Assembly: GCF_029887935.1 (NCBI RefSeq) | Contig: NZ_JARXRO010000011.1 | Location: forward strand, 157,485-221,484 | Length of the DNA: 64,000 nt | Direction: 5' to 3' | Origin: Luteimonas kalidii | GTDB lineage: Bacteria; Pseudomonadota; Gammaproteobacteria; Xanthomonadales; Xanthomonadaceae | Part shown: positions 55,641 to 63,781 of the stretch, piece after piece | How the letters are laid out: the number at the start of each line of letters is the position of its first letter | Numbering within the stretch: the stretch's first letter is position 1 | Notes under the pieces: model-generated | What the model was told of the DNA's origin: nothing | The model's database searches: none | The model's input: the letters and a program-made list of their open reading frames with translations, nothing else | Made by a program: the position numbers and the translations under genes

Positions 55641-56230
55641 AGCACGAGGTCGGACAGCAGGGCGCGCGGGTCCGGGCGCTCGCGCTCGGGCGCCTCCAGC
55701 ACCGGCGTGCCGATATGGATGAAGCCGGCGATGGTGTCGTGCGCGGTCAGGCCCAGCAGTGCGCGGACATCCTCGTCGTAGGCCGGCCATCCGGTCAGCC
55801 AGCAGGCACCGAACCCGAACGACTGCGCGGCCTGCAGCAGGGCGAAACAGGCGCAGCCGGCGGTCAGCAGCCGTTCCTGGTCGGGAATCTGCGTGTCCGC
55901 CGGATCCAGCACCGCCACCACCGCCACCACCACCGGGGCATGGGAGAAGCGCTGGCGGTCCTTGTCGAGCACGGCCTCGCCCGCAGCGGGATCGCGGCGC
56001 AGGGTGATGGCCGCCAGCGCCTCGCCCAGGCGCGCGCGCGCCTCCCCGGCAATGCGCACGAAGCGGAACGGGACCCGCTTGCCGTGGTCGGGCACCCGGA
56101 CCGCCGAGCGCAGCAGCCGCAGGAGCATGGCCTCGTCGGGGCCGGGCTCGCCGAGCTGGCGGGCAGGCACCGAGCGACGAAAGTCGAGCGGGATCGGCGT
56201 GGGGCCGGATGTATTTGCGGATGCAGTCAC
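55637..56230 (-). CDS. Nitroreductase-family oxidoreductase, YdjA-like
   Basis: 197 residues from GTG. The FMN-binding start LDFRRSVPARQLGEPGPDEAMLLRLLRSAVRVPDHGKRVPFRFV (quoted in part: RRSVPARQLG, PDHGKRVPFRF) and the later AAQSFGFGACWLTGWPAYD match the short nitroreductases such as YdjA. They reduce nitro or quinone compounds with NAD(P)H. It shares a coupling GTGA with the exonuclease gene. The neighbouring DUF1631 gene is divergent. Confidence 0.88.
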   Translation of the reverse strand: MTASANTSGPTPIPLDFRRSVPARQLGEPGPDEAMLLRLLRSAVRVPDHGKRVPFRFVRIAGEARARLGEALAAITLRRDPAAGEAVLDKDRQRFSHAPVVVAVVAVLDPADTQIPDQERLLTAGCACFALLQAAQSFGFGACWLTGWPAYDEDVRALLGLTAHDTIAGFIHIGTPVLEAPERERPDPRALLSDLVL

Positions 56231-56296
56231 AGACGCGTGGACCCGTTAAGCTGAATGATGGCGAGGCGCTTCGACCTTGCACATTGTCCCCCCAAA

Positions 56297-58720
56297 ATGT
56301 CCCTCCGTGCCGTTCCGACAGCATTTGCGCCGGGCCGCGCAGGTTCCCTGCACGCGCCCGCGCGCGTGCTCGAATCGCTCCGCCACGAGGCGGTGACCGA
56401 GCTGGGCGGGGTCCTGTCCGGATTCTGGAGCGGGATCGAGGAGCAGGTCCGGCTGGCCGCACTGGCGGGCCACGACTACGTGGCGGTGCAGGAAGACCGG
56501 GTCGCGGTCATGGCGCTCAGCCATCGCGCGCTGGAACTCGCCACGCGCTTCCGCGAGTCGATCGAGAAGGAATTCGCGCGCTGGGAACAGGCTTCGGACT
56601 CGCCCCAGCGCGAGCGCTCGCTGACGCTGATGTCCGAGTCGGAGCTCGAGATCCACCTCGCCGGGCAGCAGATCACCGAACTGCTCGACCACCAGTTCCT
56701 GCACCCGCTGGCCCAGCTCGACGAACGCCTGCGCCAGCTGTCCGAGGCGCTGGGCGTGTCCCGGCGGCGGCAGAGCCCGCTGCGCCCCGAGGTTCCGGTG
56801 ACCGCGTTCGTCGCCCTGTTCGGTCCCGACGATCTGACGGCGGGCCTGCGGGCCATGGTGTTCCAGCAGTTCGACAAGCGCCTGCCGAAGGTGCTGGGCG
56901 AGCTGTACGAGAAGGCCAACGCGATCCTCGATGCCGCCTCGTTCTCCGGATCCCCGGCGCGCGAGTCCGGCCGCCCTTCCCGCGGCCGTGCGCCGGCACC
57001 ACAGGACGGCGCAGCGGACGGCGAATGGGTGCCCGACGGCAGCACCGTCCCGCATCTCGGAGGCTCCGCCGAAGGCGCGGCGCCGCGTCAGGGCGACGGG
57101 GGCGCCGGCGGCGGTGCCGGTGGGGGTGCCACGGGCGCCGAGGCCGGTTCCGCGCGCGGCGGCGAGGCGGCGGCGACCGGGCGCGTGCGCGAGCAGGTGC
57201 TGGCCGAGGCGCTGGCCACCGGCCGCCCGCTGCGCTACCGCGACCTGGTGCGCGACCAGCTGCGTGCCTGGCGGGCACGCGCGCCGGACGACCCGGTCGC
57301 CGCGTCGCTGGATCCGGCCCGCGGCGGGCTCGCCGGCGAGGAGCTGCCGACCGGCGGCCACGTGCTGGACACGGCCGAACTGCTAAATCTGGCCTCCCTG
57401 CTGCAGGGCGACGACCCGGAACCCTTCGAGAAGGTGCTGGCGGGCGAGGACGGGCGTCCGCTGGCGGACGTCATCCGCCACGCCCTGCTCAGCGGCGTGC
57501 GCCAGATCGGGTTCGATCCGGCCCATACCCACTTCAGCGGCGACGAGGAGGATGCGATCGACCTGGTCGGCATCCTGTTCCAGTCGCTGTTCGACGCCAA
57601 CGACCTGGTCGGCGACGCGCGCCAGCTCTACGGCAAGCTGGTGGTGCCCTATCTCAAGGTCGCGCTGACCGACGACTCCCTGTTCAACCGCCGCAGCCAT
57701 CCCGCGCGCCGCCTGCTCGACGCGGTGACCGAGGCCTGCGACGGCAACGAGGGCAAGACCCCGCAGGACCAGGAAACCCTCAACCAGGCCGGCCACGCGG
57801 TGGATCGGGTGGTCGGCGAGTTCGGCGACGACCAGGCGATCTTCGAGCTGGCCGCGGCCGAACTGCGCGACCACCTGGACCAGCAGCGCCGCCGCGCCGA
57901 ACTGACGGAGAAGCGCGCGGCCGAGGCCATCCACGGCCGCGAGCGGCTGCAGCAGGCGCGGCGCAGCGCTGCGGATCTTGTCGGCTCGCGCCTCTCGGGG
58001 CGGTCGATGACGGCGGCCGTCGCCCACTTCCTGGACCGCCACTGGCGCCACTACCTCACCCAGACCTGGCTGCGCGACGGCGCCGATTCGCAGCGCCACC
58101 TCGCCGCGATCAACCTGGGCGATGCCATGGTCCAGGTCGACGCCGATGCCGCCGAGGTGCGCGGCGCGGTGGTCGCCCGGCAGTTGCTGGCGCTGCAGGT
58201 GCCGCTGGGCGAGTGCTATGCCAGCTGCGGCATGGAAGCCACCGCTGCGCGCGATGCGATGGCGCGGATCATCTCGGCCCTGGCACTGCCCGACACCCCC
58301 CGCACCGTGCACCAGCCGCAGCAGCACGATGACGTCGCCGAAGGCGGCGAGGGCACCGACGACGGCGTGCTGCGCGTGGCGGGCGGCAGCGCCCAGATCG
58401 CGTTCGATCCCGCGATCGCCGCCCGCATGCGGCGCCTGCGCGTGGGACAGGGCCTGCGGCTGGTCGACGAGGAGGGCCACGAGAGCGCCGGACGGATCGC
58501 CTGGATCAGCCCGCTCACCGGCCGCTTCCTGATCGTGAACCGGCGTGGCGTGCGCAAGATGGTGGTGTCGCCGGAGGAACTGGCCTTGATGGTCGCCGAG
58601 GGACGGGCCCAGGTGCGCTCGGTCGACGCCCCGTTCGATGAGGCAATGAAGCAGCTCTGGCAGCGGATCAACGCCACCGCCGAAGGCAATTCCGACAGCG
58701 CGGTCCGCGCGGCGTCCTGA
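56297..58720 (+). CDS. DUF1631 protein, paralogue 1
   Basis: 807 residues from the ATG at MSLRAVPT; an alternative ATG at 56255 would add 14 residues. The protein is mostly helical, without signal peptide or membrane segments. A Gly/Ala-rich linker lies around residues 225-295. Family features: VPYLKVALTDDSLFN, HFLDRHWRHYLTQTWLRDGADS and a C-terminal beta-rich module (LRVGQGLRLVDEEGHESAGRIAWISPLTGRFL, in part) that suggests ligand or nucleotide binding. DUF1631 is of unknown function. It stands 129 bases before its paralogue. The ACATT-N10-AATGT repeat just before the start may be regulatory. Confidence 0.85.
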   Translation: MSLRAVPTAFAPGRAGSLHAPARVLESLRHEAVTELGGVLSGFWSGIEEQVRLAALAGHDYVAVQEDRVAVMALSHRALELATRFRESIEKEFARWEQASDSPQRERSLTLMSESELEIHLAGQQITELLDHQFLHPLAQLDERLRQLSEALGVSRRRQSPLRPEVPVTAFVALFGPDDLTAGLRAMVFQQFDKRLPKVLGELYEKANAILDAASFSGSPARESGRPSRGRAPAPQDGAADGEWVPDGSTVPHLGGSAEGAAPRQGDGGAGGGAGGGATGAEAGSARGGEAAATGRVREQVLAEALATGRPLRYRDLVRDQLRAWRARAPDDPVAASLDPARGGLAGEELPTGGHVLDTAELLNLASLLQGDDPEPFEKVLAGEDGRPLADVIRHALLSGVRQIGFDPAHTHFSGDEEDAIDLVGILFQSLFDANDLVGDARQLYGKLVVPYLKVALTDDSLFNRRSHPARRLLDAVTEACDGNEGKTPQDQETLNQAGHAVDRVVGEFGDDQAIFELAAAELRDHLDQQRRRAELTEKRAAEAIHGRERLQQARRSAADLVGSRLSGRSMTAAVAHFLDRHWRHYLTQTWLRDGADSQRHLAAINLGDAMVQVDADAAEVRGAVVARQLLALQVPLGECYASCGMEATAARDAMARIISALALPDTPRTVHQPQQHDDVAEGGEGTDDGVLRVAGGSAQIAFDPAIAARMRRLRVGQGLRLVDEEGHESAGRIAWISPLTGRFLIVNRRGVRKMVVSPEELALMVAEGRAQVRSVDAPFDEAMKQLWQRINATAEGNSDSAVRAAS

Positions 58721-58849
58721 TTCCGCCCGGTCCCGGCCTGGCCCCGGCCTGTCCCCGGTCTGGCGGCAGCGGGATTCGTGAACGATGCGTTGGGGACCGG
58801 CCCGGGCCCGGCTCTATCCTATTGCCTCTGTCAGACGAGCGGGGGCGGG

Positions 58850-60895
58850 GTGAACGCAGGTCAGGGCGCGACGGGCACGCAGTCGCCTGCCGAGGTGCTG
58901 GGCGGGCTGCGCGCGGGCGTGGTCGCGCGCGTGATGCCGTGGATGCGCGACGCGCTCGCGGCTGCGCTGCAGGATCTCGACGCCCGGGCCGAGGCCAATC
59001 CGCCGTCGCCGCCGTTGGTCGAGGATCGCGCCGACGTCTCGCTGCTGCTGCGGGAAGTGCTGGTGTACGAAGAGCGGTGGCAACAGCAGATCGACATCCT
59101 GCTCGAGGGCTGGCCGCGGATGAAGGCCATCGGCGGGGGTCCGCTCACGCTGATGGCGGAGGACGACCTGCGCGCCCAGCTGGTCGGAGCGCCCGTCATC
59201 GACGCGCTCGAGCATCGATTCCGGAACATCGTCGACCTGGTCGACCGCCGCCTGTACACGCTCGCCGCACGCATGGGCGGCGAATCGCATCCGCGCAATC
59301 CGTTCGCCCCGCGTGCCGTGGCCGAGACCTTCCTGCGGGCGTTCACCGCACTGGACTCCAGCGTGCGCGTGCATGCGCTGGTGCTGCGGCACTTCGCGAA
59401 ACTGGCGTCCGATCGCCTGGCCGCGGTCTACCAGTGGTGCAACGGCTATCTCGCGGACGCGGGCTGCGAGCTCTCGTCCGGCCACGAGGGCGCGTTCCTG
59501 ACCGGCCTGCCGCCGGCTGCGAACGCGCGCGCCGGCCCGGGAACCCCGGGCCAGGCGGCCGCGGCACCGGACCGGTTGCGCAGCCGCCTCGCCGGACGCC
59601 GCAAGGATCCGGCGGAGGGGGCCCCGCGCCGCATCCGCGACGAGGAAATGGAGTCGCTGCTGTCGCTGCTGCAATCCGAGCGTGGTGCGGGGCTGGACGC
59701 TTCGCCGGACGGCGCGCAGCCCACCTCGGCGCGCCTGCGCGCCGGGCTCGACCGCATCGGCGTGGGCATCGGCATCGGCCTCGGCAGCGCGACGCGTACC
59801 CCCTGGCAGGAGGCGTCGATCGAAGTGGTCGGCCGGCTGGTCGACACGCTCGTCGCACACGCGGCGCTGTCGGAGGACCAGGTGCGCGCGCTGCGGCGCC
59901 TCGCCCTGCCGCTCCTGCGTGTCGCGCTGGAGAATCCGGGCATGTTCGATCCGCCCCGCCACCCGGTGCTGCGTGTGCTGGCCTCGATCGTGCGCCTGTG
60001 GGACGGCAATCCCGGACGCGGCCAGGTCGAGCGCGCGCTGCAGCGGATCGGCGACGAGGCGGCCGCGGCGCTGATACTCGACCAGAGCGCCAGCCCGGCG
60101 AAAGCGCAGGCGTTGGCCCTGCAGATCGAGGCGGAGGCGGATCCGCATCGGCGTCGTGCGGACGCGGTGGCGACGCGTCTGTGGCAGTCGATGCAGGGAC
60201 GCGAGCGCCTGGAAGCCGCGCGCGCCGCCGCGGACCAGCGGCTGGCACAGGTGCGCGCCGTGGCGCAGCTGCCGGTGACGCTGGCGGAGTTCCTGTCGCG
60301 CCACTGGCGCCAGTGGCTGGTGCAGGTGTGGCTGCGCGATGGCAGCGATTCGGCACGCTACCGCGATGCGCTCGCGCTCGGCGATGCGCTCGTCGCGCTG
60401 GACGCGGAATCCGACGGACACGCGATCGCGGGCCGGTTGCTGCAACTCGAGCCGGCCCTGCGCGAATGCCTGGCGATCAGCGGCCTGCACGACGATGCCG
60501 CCACGCTGGAATTGTCCAGGCTGGTGGCCGAATACGCCGACCCCGACGCGCCGATCGGATCGGAATCCCCGGCCCCGCTGGCGGCCGCGCCCGCTTCGCA
60601 TGACGCACACGAGTCGCAGGCGTCGCGGGTCGGGGATTTCGCCGTCGGCGACCGGTTCGCGCGCACGCTCGACGACGGCGCATCGCAGGCGCTGACGCTG
60701 GCGTGGCTGAGCCCGCTGAGCGGGACTGCGCTGCTGGTCGACGCGCAGGGTGCGCGGCAGGCCGTGCTCGACGCGGCGGCGCTGGGCAGTTCCGTGGGCA
60801 CCGGCGAGTGGCGTCGACTGGTCGCCGGTGATCCGGTCGACCATGCATTGACGATGATCGCCGCCGCCGTGGACGCGGGCGAGGCAGGCGTCTGA
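58850..60895 (+). CDS. DUF1631 protein, paralogue 2
   Basis: 681 residues from GTG at 58850; an alternative GTG at 58778 would add 24. Chosen because the alignment to paralogue 1 begins at AEVLGGLRAGV, close to this start. Matching blocks: PLLRVALENPGMFDPPRHPVLR (in part), FLSRHWRQWLVQVWLRDGSDS and the C-terminal LSPLSGTALLVDAQG. It is about 125 residues shorter in the middle and at the end, and overall similarity is moderate, so the duplication is old. No function known. Confidence 0.82.
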   Translation: MNAGQGATGTQSPAEVLGGLRAGVVARVMPWMRDALAAALQDLDARAEANPPSPPLVEDRADVSLLLREVLVYEERWQQQIDILLEGWPRMKAIGGGPLTLMAEDDLRAQLVGAPVIDALEHRFRNIVDLVDRRLYTLAARMGGESHPRNPFAPRAVAETFLRAFTALDSSVRVHALVLRHFAKLASDRLAAVYQWCNGYLADAGCELSSGHEGAFLTGLPPAANARAGPGTPGQAAAAPDRLRSRLAGRRKDPAEGAPRRIRDEEMESLLSLLQSERGAGLDASPDGAQPTSARLRAGLDRIGVGIGIGLGSATRTPWQEASIEVVGRLVDTLVAHAALSEDQVRALRRLALPLLRVALENPGMFDPPRHPVLRVLASIVRLWDGNPGRGQVERALQRIGDEAAAALILDQSASPAKAQALALQIEAEADPHRRRADAVATRLWQSMQGRERLEAARAAADQRLAQVRAVAQLPVTLAEFLSRHWRQWLVQVWLRDGSDSARYRDALALGDALVALDAESDGHAIAGRLLQLEPALRECLAISGLHDDAATLELSRLVAEYADPDAPIGSESPAPLAAAPASHDAHESQASRVGDFAVGDRFARTLDDGASQALTLAWLSPLSGTALLVDAQGARQAVLDAAALGSSVGTGEWRRLVAGDPVDHALTMIAAAVDAGEAGV

Positions 60896-60959
60896 GGGCG
60901 CGTCGCACGCCCGGGGCCGATTCGCTAGGATGGCGCCGACTGTCGCGGGGAGCGGATGC

Positions 60960-62054
60960 ATGGCGGTGACCATCGGAGTGGCGCGCGAGAGTGCGGCTGG
61001 CGAGCGACGCGTGGCGCTGACGCCGGAAACGGCGAAGAAGCTGGTGGCGGCCGGCGCCCGGGTGCGGGTCGAGCGCGGGCTGGGCCGGTTCGCGCGGTTC
61101 ACCGACGAGGCGTACGCTGACGCGGGCGCCGAACTGGTCGACGGCGACCCGCTCGCCGATGCCGACGTGGCCTTGTGCGTGCAGGCGCCGTCGGTGGCTG
61201 CGATCGCCGCGATGAAGCCGGGAGCGGTGCTGGTCGGCGCGCTGCAACCGCAGGCCGACGAGGCGCGCGGGGCCGCGATCCGCGAACGCGGGATCGTCGC
61301 GTTTCCGCTCGAGCGCCTGCCGCGCACCACCCGTGCGCAGGCGATGGACATCCTCAGTTCGCAGGCGGGCATGGCCGGATACAAGGCGGTGCTGATCGCC
61401 GCGCAGCTGGCGCCGCGCTTCTTCCCGATGCTCACCACCGCCGCCGGCACGATCCGGCCGTCGAAAGTGCTGATCGTCGGCGCGGGCGTGGCCGGCCTCC
61501 AGGCGGTGGCGACGGCGCGTCGCCTGGGCGCGCAGGTGGAGTGCTTCGACGTGCGGCCGGAAACGCGCGAACAGATCGAATCGCTGGGGGGCAGGTTCCT
61601 AGACCTCGGCGTCAGCGCCGCGGGCGAGGGCGGCTATGCGCGCCAGCTCAGCGACGAGGAACGCGCGCTGCAGCAGCAGCGCCTCGCCGAGCATCTGAAG
61701 GGGATCGACGTGATCGTCTGCACCGCGGCGGTGCCGGGGCGGCCGGCGCCGAAGATCGTCAGCGCGGCGATGGTGGCGGGCATGAAGCCGGGCAGCGTGG
61801 TGGTCGACCTGGCTGCCGAGACCGGCGGCAACTGCGAACTCACGCAGCGCGGACAGACCATCGAGACCGACAATGGCGTGGTCGTGGCCGGGCCGCTCGA
61901 TCTCGCCAGCCAGGGTGCGCTGCACGCGAGCGAGATGTTCGCCCGCAACCTCTACAACTTCGTCTCTCTGCTGCTGCGCGAGGGCACGCTCGCGTTCGAC
62001 TGGGACGACGAGCTGCTGTCGAAAACCGTGTGGCCGGAGCGGGCCGCCGGCTGA
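60960..62054 (+). CDS. pntAA: NAD(P) transhydrogenase subunit alpha, part 1 (dI domain)
   Basis: 364 residues, a soluble NAD(H)-binding domain dI. Motifs: IGVARESAAGERRVALTPETAKKLVAAGA (in part), RTTRAQAMDILSSQAGMAGYKAVL and VLIVGAGVAGLQAVATARRLGA, VDLAAETGGNCELT. In many bacteria PntAA, PntAB and PntB are separate and together move hydride from NADH to NADP+ using the proton gradient. Here the partner pntAB lies 1.7 kb downstream behind an oppositely oriented cassette. TAGGAT at 60926-60931 may be its -10. Confidence 0.95.
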   Translation: MAVTIGVARESAAGERRVALTPETAKKLVAAGARVRVERGLGRFARFTDEAYADAGAELVDGDPLADADVALCVQAPSVAAIAAMKPGAVLVGALQPQADEARGAAIRERGIVAFPLERLPRTTRAQAMDILSSQAGMAGYKAVLIAAQLAPRFFPMLTTAAGTIRPSKVLIVGAGVAGLQAVATARRLGAQVECFDVRPETREQIESLGGRFLDLGVSAAGEGGYARQLSDEERALQQQRLAEHLKGIDVIVCTAAVPGRPAPKIVSAAMVAGMKPGSVVVDLAAETGGNCELTQRGQTIETDNGVVVAGPLDLASQGALHASEMFARNLYNFVSLLLREGTLAFDWDDELLSKTVWPERAAG

Positions 62055-62217
62055 TCGGCGCCCCGGAGCGCGTGGGCCGCAATGGCGTGGCGCGCGCCGC
62101 GCGTGGAATGGATGGCGCGCAGCATCTTGCGTTGTTCCGCAGCGCCTCCCGATGCGATGCCGCCATCGACGGCGGATTGCCGGGCGGGGTGCATCGACCG
62201 GCGGGATGGTCAATCGG

Positions 62218-62652
62218 CTAGCGTTCTCCAGAGCGCTCGCTCGGCGGATGCGCCTCGACCCAGGCCTTTCGTTCGGCCGCGTCCATCGTTTTCCAGCGCT
62301 GCACCATCGCCTTGCGCTCGGACTCGGGCAGCGTCTGCAGGTGTTCGAACAGGGCGCGTGCCTGCGCCCGCTTCTCCGGCGGCATGTCGCGCCAGCGCTT
62401 CATGCCGTGGCGGGCGTGCTTGCGCTGCTCGGGCGTCATGGCCTGCCAGCGCTGCGCGTGGTCGAGCATGTGCTGGCGTCTGGCGGGCGGGCTGTTGTTC
62501 CAGCGCTCCCGCACCGGCGCGAGCAGCAGGTCGCGCTGCTGCGGCGTGAGCTGGTCCCACGCCGGCAGCGCTTCGGGCGCGTTCGATTGCGCGAACGCGG
62601 CGAGCGGCGCGAGCGCCAGGCACAGGACGATCAGGCGGGTTCGCAGCGTCAT
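62218..62652 (-). CDS. Secreted DUF3106 protein with LTxxQ-like helices
   Basis: 144 residues. Signal peptide (1-22, LALAPLAAFA|QS), then a helical, charged protein with repeated short motifs: LTPQQRDLLLAPVRERWNN, MTPEQRKHARHGMKRWRDM, LPESERKAMVQRWKTM. DUF3106 resembles Spy/CpxP-type LTxxQ periplasmic proteins. It follows the anti-sigma gene by three bases, suggesting that all three minus-strand genes form one unit and that it may be a target or sensor of that regulon. Confidence 0.85.
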   Translation of the reverse strand: MTLRTRLIVLCLALAPLAAFAQSNAPEALPAWDQLTPQQRDLLLAPVRERWNNSPPARRQHMLDHAQRWQAMTPEQRKHARHGMKRWRDMPPEKRAQARALFEHLQTLPESERKAMVQRWKTMDAAERKAWVEAHPPSERSGER

Positions 62653-62655
62653 GGG

Positions 62656-63030
62656 TCACTCCATCGCGAGCAGGTCGGCGTCGCCCGAGGCGAGCCAGAC
62701 GTAGAAATCGGGGTCCTGGTCGAGGTCGTCCAGGACCCCCTCGATGCCGGGGCCGGTCGTCGACGCCACCGGCGGCGCGGCCTGCGGCGCCGACGGGTCG
62801 TCGAACGGGCGCAGCCCGATGCCGAGTCCGGCCGCCACCACCAGCAGCGATGCGAATGCCGCCGCCGGCAGCCGCCAGCGCGCGGACCTGGCGGGCGCCG
62901 CTTCCAGCGCCGCATGGCGGCGACGATGCAGCTGCGCGAGCGTCGCGGCGGACACGTGCGCCACGGCGTCGGCGTGCGCGGCGCGCATCGCCTGGTCGAA
63001 GCGGGCGTGGCCGCGGTCTTCGGGGGTCAT
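62656..63030 (-). CDS. Putative anti-sigma factor with one membrane helix
   Basis: 124 residues. A cytoplasmic N-terminal part (about 1-50; HARFDQAMRAAHADAVAHVSAATLAQLHRRRHAALE in part), a membrane helix (about 53-72, LPAAAFASLLVVAAGLGIGL) and a ~50-residue external tail ending DQDPDFYVWLASGDADLLAME (in part). Its start overlaps the sigma-factor stop (ATGA). Position and topology match an anti-sigma factor; it lacks a zinc-type HxxxCxxC motif, so it would be of a different class. Confidence 0.75.
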   Translation of the reverse strand: MTPEDRGHARFDQAMRAAHADAVAHVSAATLAQLHRRRHAALEAAPARSARWRLPAAAFASLLVVAAGLGIGLRPFDDPSAPQAAPPVASTTGPGIEGVLDDLDQDPDFYVWLASGDADLLAME

Positions 63031-63632
63031 CGGAAGTCCTCCAGTTGTTTCTGCAGGGCGTCGCGCGCGCGGAACAGGTGGGTTTTCACCGATCCCTCGC
63101 TGCAGCCCATGATCTTCGCGGTCGACTCGACGTCCAGTTCCTCGAGCACCCGCAGGGTGAAGGCCTCGCGCTGGCGTGCCGGGAGGCCGCGCAGCGCCTG
63201 CGCCAGCTTCCCCCAGGCCTCGCGGCCGTCGTGCGCGCGCGCGGGATCGGGCGTGGCCTCGTCGGCCCAGTCGATCTCGCCGCCGTCCGGATCGCGCACA
63301 TCGCTCAGCCAGGTCAGCCGGAAGGTGCGCCTGCGCTGCACGTCGATGATCCGGCTGCGCAGCACCGACCAGAACAGCGGCGTCCATTCGGCCGCGGGGC
63401 GGTCGCGGTAGCCGAGCATCCTGGCCATCGCATCCTGCACCGCGTCGAGCGCGTCCTCGCGATGGCGCAGGCCCAGTTCGGCGAAGCGGAATGCGCGCGC
63501 CGACACGCCGGACAGGAATTGCTCCAGCGTCGTCGGCGACGCGGCGGCCGGAGCGGGGGAGGCGGGAATGTCCACGGGCGCCAGCGTACCCGCTCGCACG
63601 CGCAGCGATGGAGCGGGGCCGCCGTCCCTCAT
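63027..63632 (-). CDS. ECF-type RNA polymerase sigma factor
   Basis: 201 residues from the ATG chosen (GGCGGA seven bases upstream); a longer ATG (63650) and a GTG (63575) are also possible. Region 2 (ARAFRFAELGLRHREDALDAVQDAMARML in part), a loop rich in Asp, and region 4 with a helix-turn-helix (LPARQREAFTLRVLEELDVESTAKIMGCSEGSVKTHLFRARDAL in part) define group 4 sigma. It is co-translated with the anti-sigma protein. The promoters it serves are unknown; autoregulation is likely for such units. Confidence 0.9.
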   Translation of the reverse strand: MRDGGPAPSLRVRAGTLAPVDIPASPAPAAASPTTLEQFLSGVSARAFRFAELGLRHREDALDAVQDAMARMLGYRDRPAAEWTPLFWSVLRSRIIDVQRRRTFRLTWLSDVRDPDGGEIDWADEATPDPARAHDGREAWGKLAQALRGLPARQREAFTLRVLEELDVESTAKIMGCSEGSVKTHLFRARDALQKQLEDFR

Positions 63633-63718
63633 GTCGAATCCGCCGTCCATCCGTCTGGTTGCACTCGAAACTCCGCAGGTCCGGGTCGGGAACGCGTGCC
63701 GGCGCCGCGGGTTGACCG

Positions 63719-63748
63719 CCGACAGCGCGGTTCAGCGCCGGTTATGAT
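63719..63748 (+). promoter_or_regulatory. Candidate promoter of pntAB (CCGACA-18-TATGAT)
   Basis: CCGACA (63719-63724, four of six) and TATGAT (63743-63748, five of six) with an 18-base spacer. The expected start near 63755 leaves a 27-base leader with GGGAGTGGGG before the ATG. It would give pntAB a promoter independent of pntAA. Confidence 0.45.
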
Positions 63749-63781
63749 GCCGGGCATCCGCAGCGCAGCCGGGAGTGGGGG

